The notes under the pieces are model-generated. The model searched no databases. It saw only the letters and a list, made by a program, of their open reading frames with translations, and was not told where the DNA came from. Both the position numbers and the translations under genes were made by a program. A stretch of 50,508 nt of DNA from Halorubrum saccharovorum DSM 1137 (GTDB lineage Archaea; Halobacteriota; Halobacteria; Halobacteriales; Haloferacaceae), in assembly GCF_000337915.1 (NCBI RefSeq), contig NZ_AOJE01000069.1, forward strand, positions 17,625 to 68,132, in the 5' to 3' direction. How positions within the stretch are numbered: position 1 is the stretch's first letter; each line of letters opens with the position of its first letter. Positions 49,767 through 50,508 of the stretch are shown piece after piece.

Positions 49767-50508
49767 ATGACAAACGACACAAACACACGCAAGAAGGCCA
49801 GTTCGGTCTTCTTCGCGGCTATCATGGTGGTTTCCATGGTTGCGGTCGGCTTCGCGGCAGCCCCGGCAGCTGCTGCGAGCGGCGGTGCTACCCTGAATGA
49901 GGATAGCACTGCTTCGTCCGCTGACCCTGGTGCGTCTGGAACGGTCCAGACGATCATCATTGAGGACACGAGTAGTAACGGCAATCAGACGTATGTGGAT
50001 AATATCAGTGTTGATGGCTCCTCTGGCGCCATCGATGCCGCTGATATTGACCAGATCCAGCTACAGATCGATGGAGCTGGCATCGCTACCAATAACTCGG
50101 TTTCCGACCTGAGTGATGTCCAGTTCAGCGATTTCGGTGGCGCTACTGGAAATGCGTCTAACAGTGATCACGACAGCGACTCTGTAGATGAGCTCGCCAT
50201 CGACGACAACACTCTTGTCGAGATCGACGTAGTCGTCACCTTCGCTTCCAGCGCAGATAGTCATGGTGACGATCTCACTGTCACGTCGACAGTCAATCTT
50301 CTGAATGACACTCAGGCAGCACAGGGCAGCGATAACTCGCCTGTTGAAGCATTTAGCGGACCGTCGTATAGTGAGACGACGAGTCAGAGTGCTGCTCTGA
50401 GTCTCTTCAGCCTTGATGAAGGTTACTCGCCTGCGAACCCGTTCCAGGGTCAGGACGTGACCTTCGCGAACGACACGATCTCCACGTCGGACGAGCTTGA
50501 GCTGCGCC
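49767..50508 (+). CDS. S-layer-type surface glycoprotein, 5' part
   Basis: The frame is open to the window end (247 codons visible). The signal MTNDTNTRKKASSVFFAAIM, continuing to a cleavage near APAAAAS, is like Halorubrum S-layer precursors. About 180 Ser/Asp/Asn-rich residues with NxS/T sequons follow. The stretch NPFQGQDVTFANDTISTSDE near residue 225 resembles the FQGE-D opening of mature S-layer proteins, which normally lies close to the signal peptide. An extra domain therefore seems inserted. Codons in that extra domain often end in T (GAT, GCT, AGT, GGT), unlike the C/G-ending use elsewhere in the window and in the last 25 or so codons. The C-terminus lies outside the window. Confidence 0.83.
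   Translation, partial: MTNDTNTRKKASSVFFAAIMVVSMVAVGFAAAPAAAASGGATLNEDSTASSADPGASGTVQTIIIEDTSSNGNQTYVDNISVDGSSGAIDAADIDQIQLQIDGAGIATNNSVSDLSDVQFSDFGGATGNASNSDHDSDSVDELAIDDNTLVEIDVVVTFASSADSHGDDLTVTSTVNLLNDTQAAQGSDNSPVEAFSGPSYSETTSQSAALSLFSLDEGYSPANPFQGQDVTFANDTISTSDELELR

Noticed and set aside
1-50508. CRISPR arrays, insertion sequences and prophage genes
   Set aside because: All tandem arrays have contiguous units without unique spacers and only three copies. No transposase, integrase or structural phage gene was recognised, only att-like relics at tRNA-Thr.

Overview
The window is haloarchaeal chromosomal DNA, most likely from Halorubrum or a close relative in the Haloferacales. The signs are high GC with strong G/C bias at third codon positions, acidic proteins, many leaderless genes with a TATA-like box about 25-30 nt upstream, HalX response regulators, DUF371 and small zinc-ribbon proteins, a Tat-exported protein and an S-layer-like gene. 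The left end is artificial: bases 15-33 are the Tn5/Nextera mosaic end, so a contig terminus lies there and the first gene is cut.

Left part (34-16623): a haem-copper oxidase pair (subunit I/III fusion and subunit II), two Obg-type TGS GTPases (DRG and YchF), a GNAT acetyltransferase, an amidohydrolase-fold protein lacking its HxH, DUF371 and Nudix proteins, prolyl-tRNA synthetase, an exported coiled-coil/Gly-rich protein beside a membrane-anchored winged-helix regulator, a cyclic 2,3-diphosphoglycerate synthetase homologue and a carbamate kinase with a repeat-expanded loop.

Middle part (16639-25606): a compact stress-type neighbourhood. It holds COG1926 phosphoribosyltransferases, a CBS-pair protein, a HAD phosphatase, an erythromycin-esterase-family protein, a DUF2267 protein and a HalX response regulator. 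A third phosphoribosyltransferase and a tandem UspA protein lie further right. After these come an F420-dependent oxidoreductase, small zinc-ribbon and antitoxin-like genes and a PLP-dependent cysteine-synthase-family enzyme. A 1039-residue repeat-built surface protein (26020-29139) follows.

Right part (29280-50508): S-adenosylhomocysteine hydrolase, a structured 600-bp gap, and a signalling block (membrane histidine kinase, PAS/GAF histidine kinase, UspA, and a receiver-HalX-GAF-Bat-HTH regulator). Then come a CaCA cation exchanger, a PfkB kinase and tRNA-Thr(CGT) with degenerate copies of its 3' end beside it (probable old attachment sites). An RNA-modification cluster (Trm5, RNase P Rpp21/Rpr2, Trm112-like) and small conserved genes follow. 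The window closes with a Tat-secreted sugar isomerase fused to two DUF1080 domains behind an operator-like palindrome, and the start of an S-layer-type glycoprotein gene with unusual codon use.

The points most worth following up are: the set resembling the mycobacterial dormancy (DosR) gene content, including a phosphoribosyltransferase with a broken PRPP loop; 29-codon short ORFs directly before both HalX receiver genes; the secreted isomerase/DUF1080 fusion with its promoter palindrome; tRNA-Thr att relics; alternating C/G blocks forming competing hairpins upstream of ahcY; and several unrelated three-copy intergenic minisatellites.
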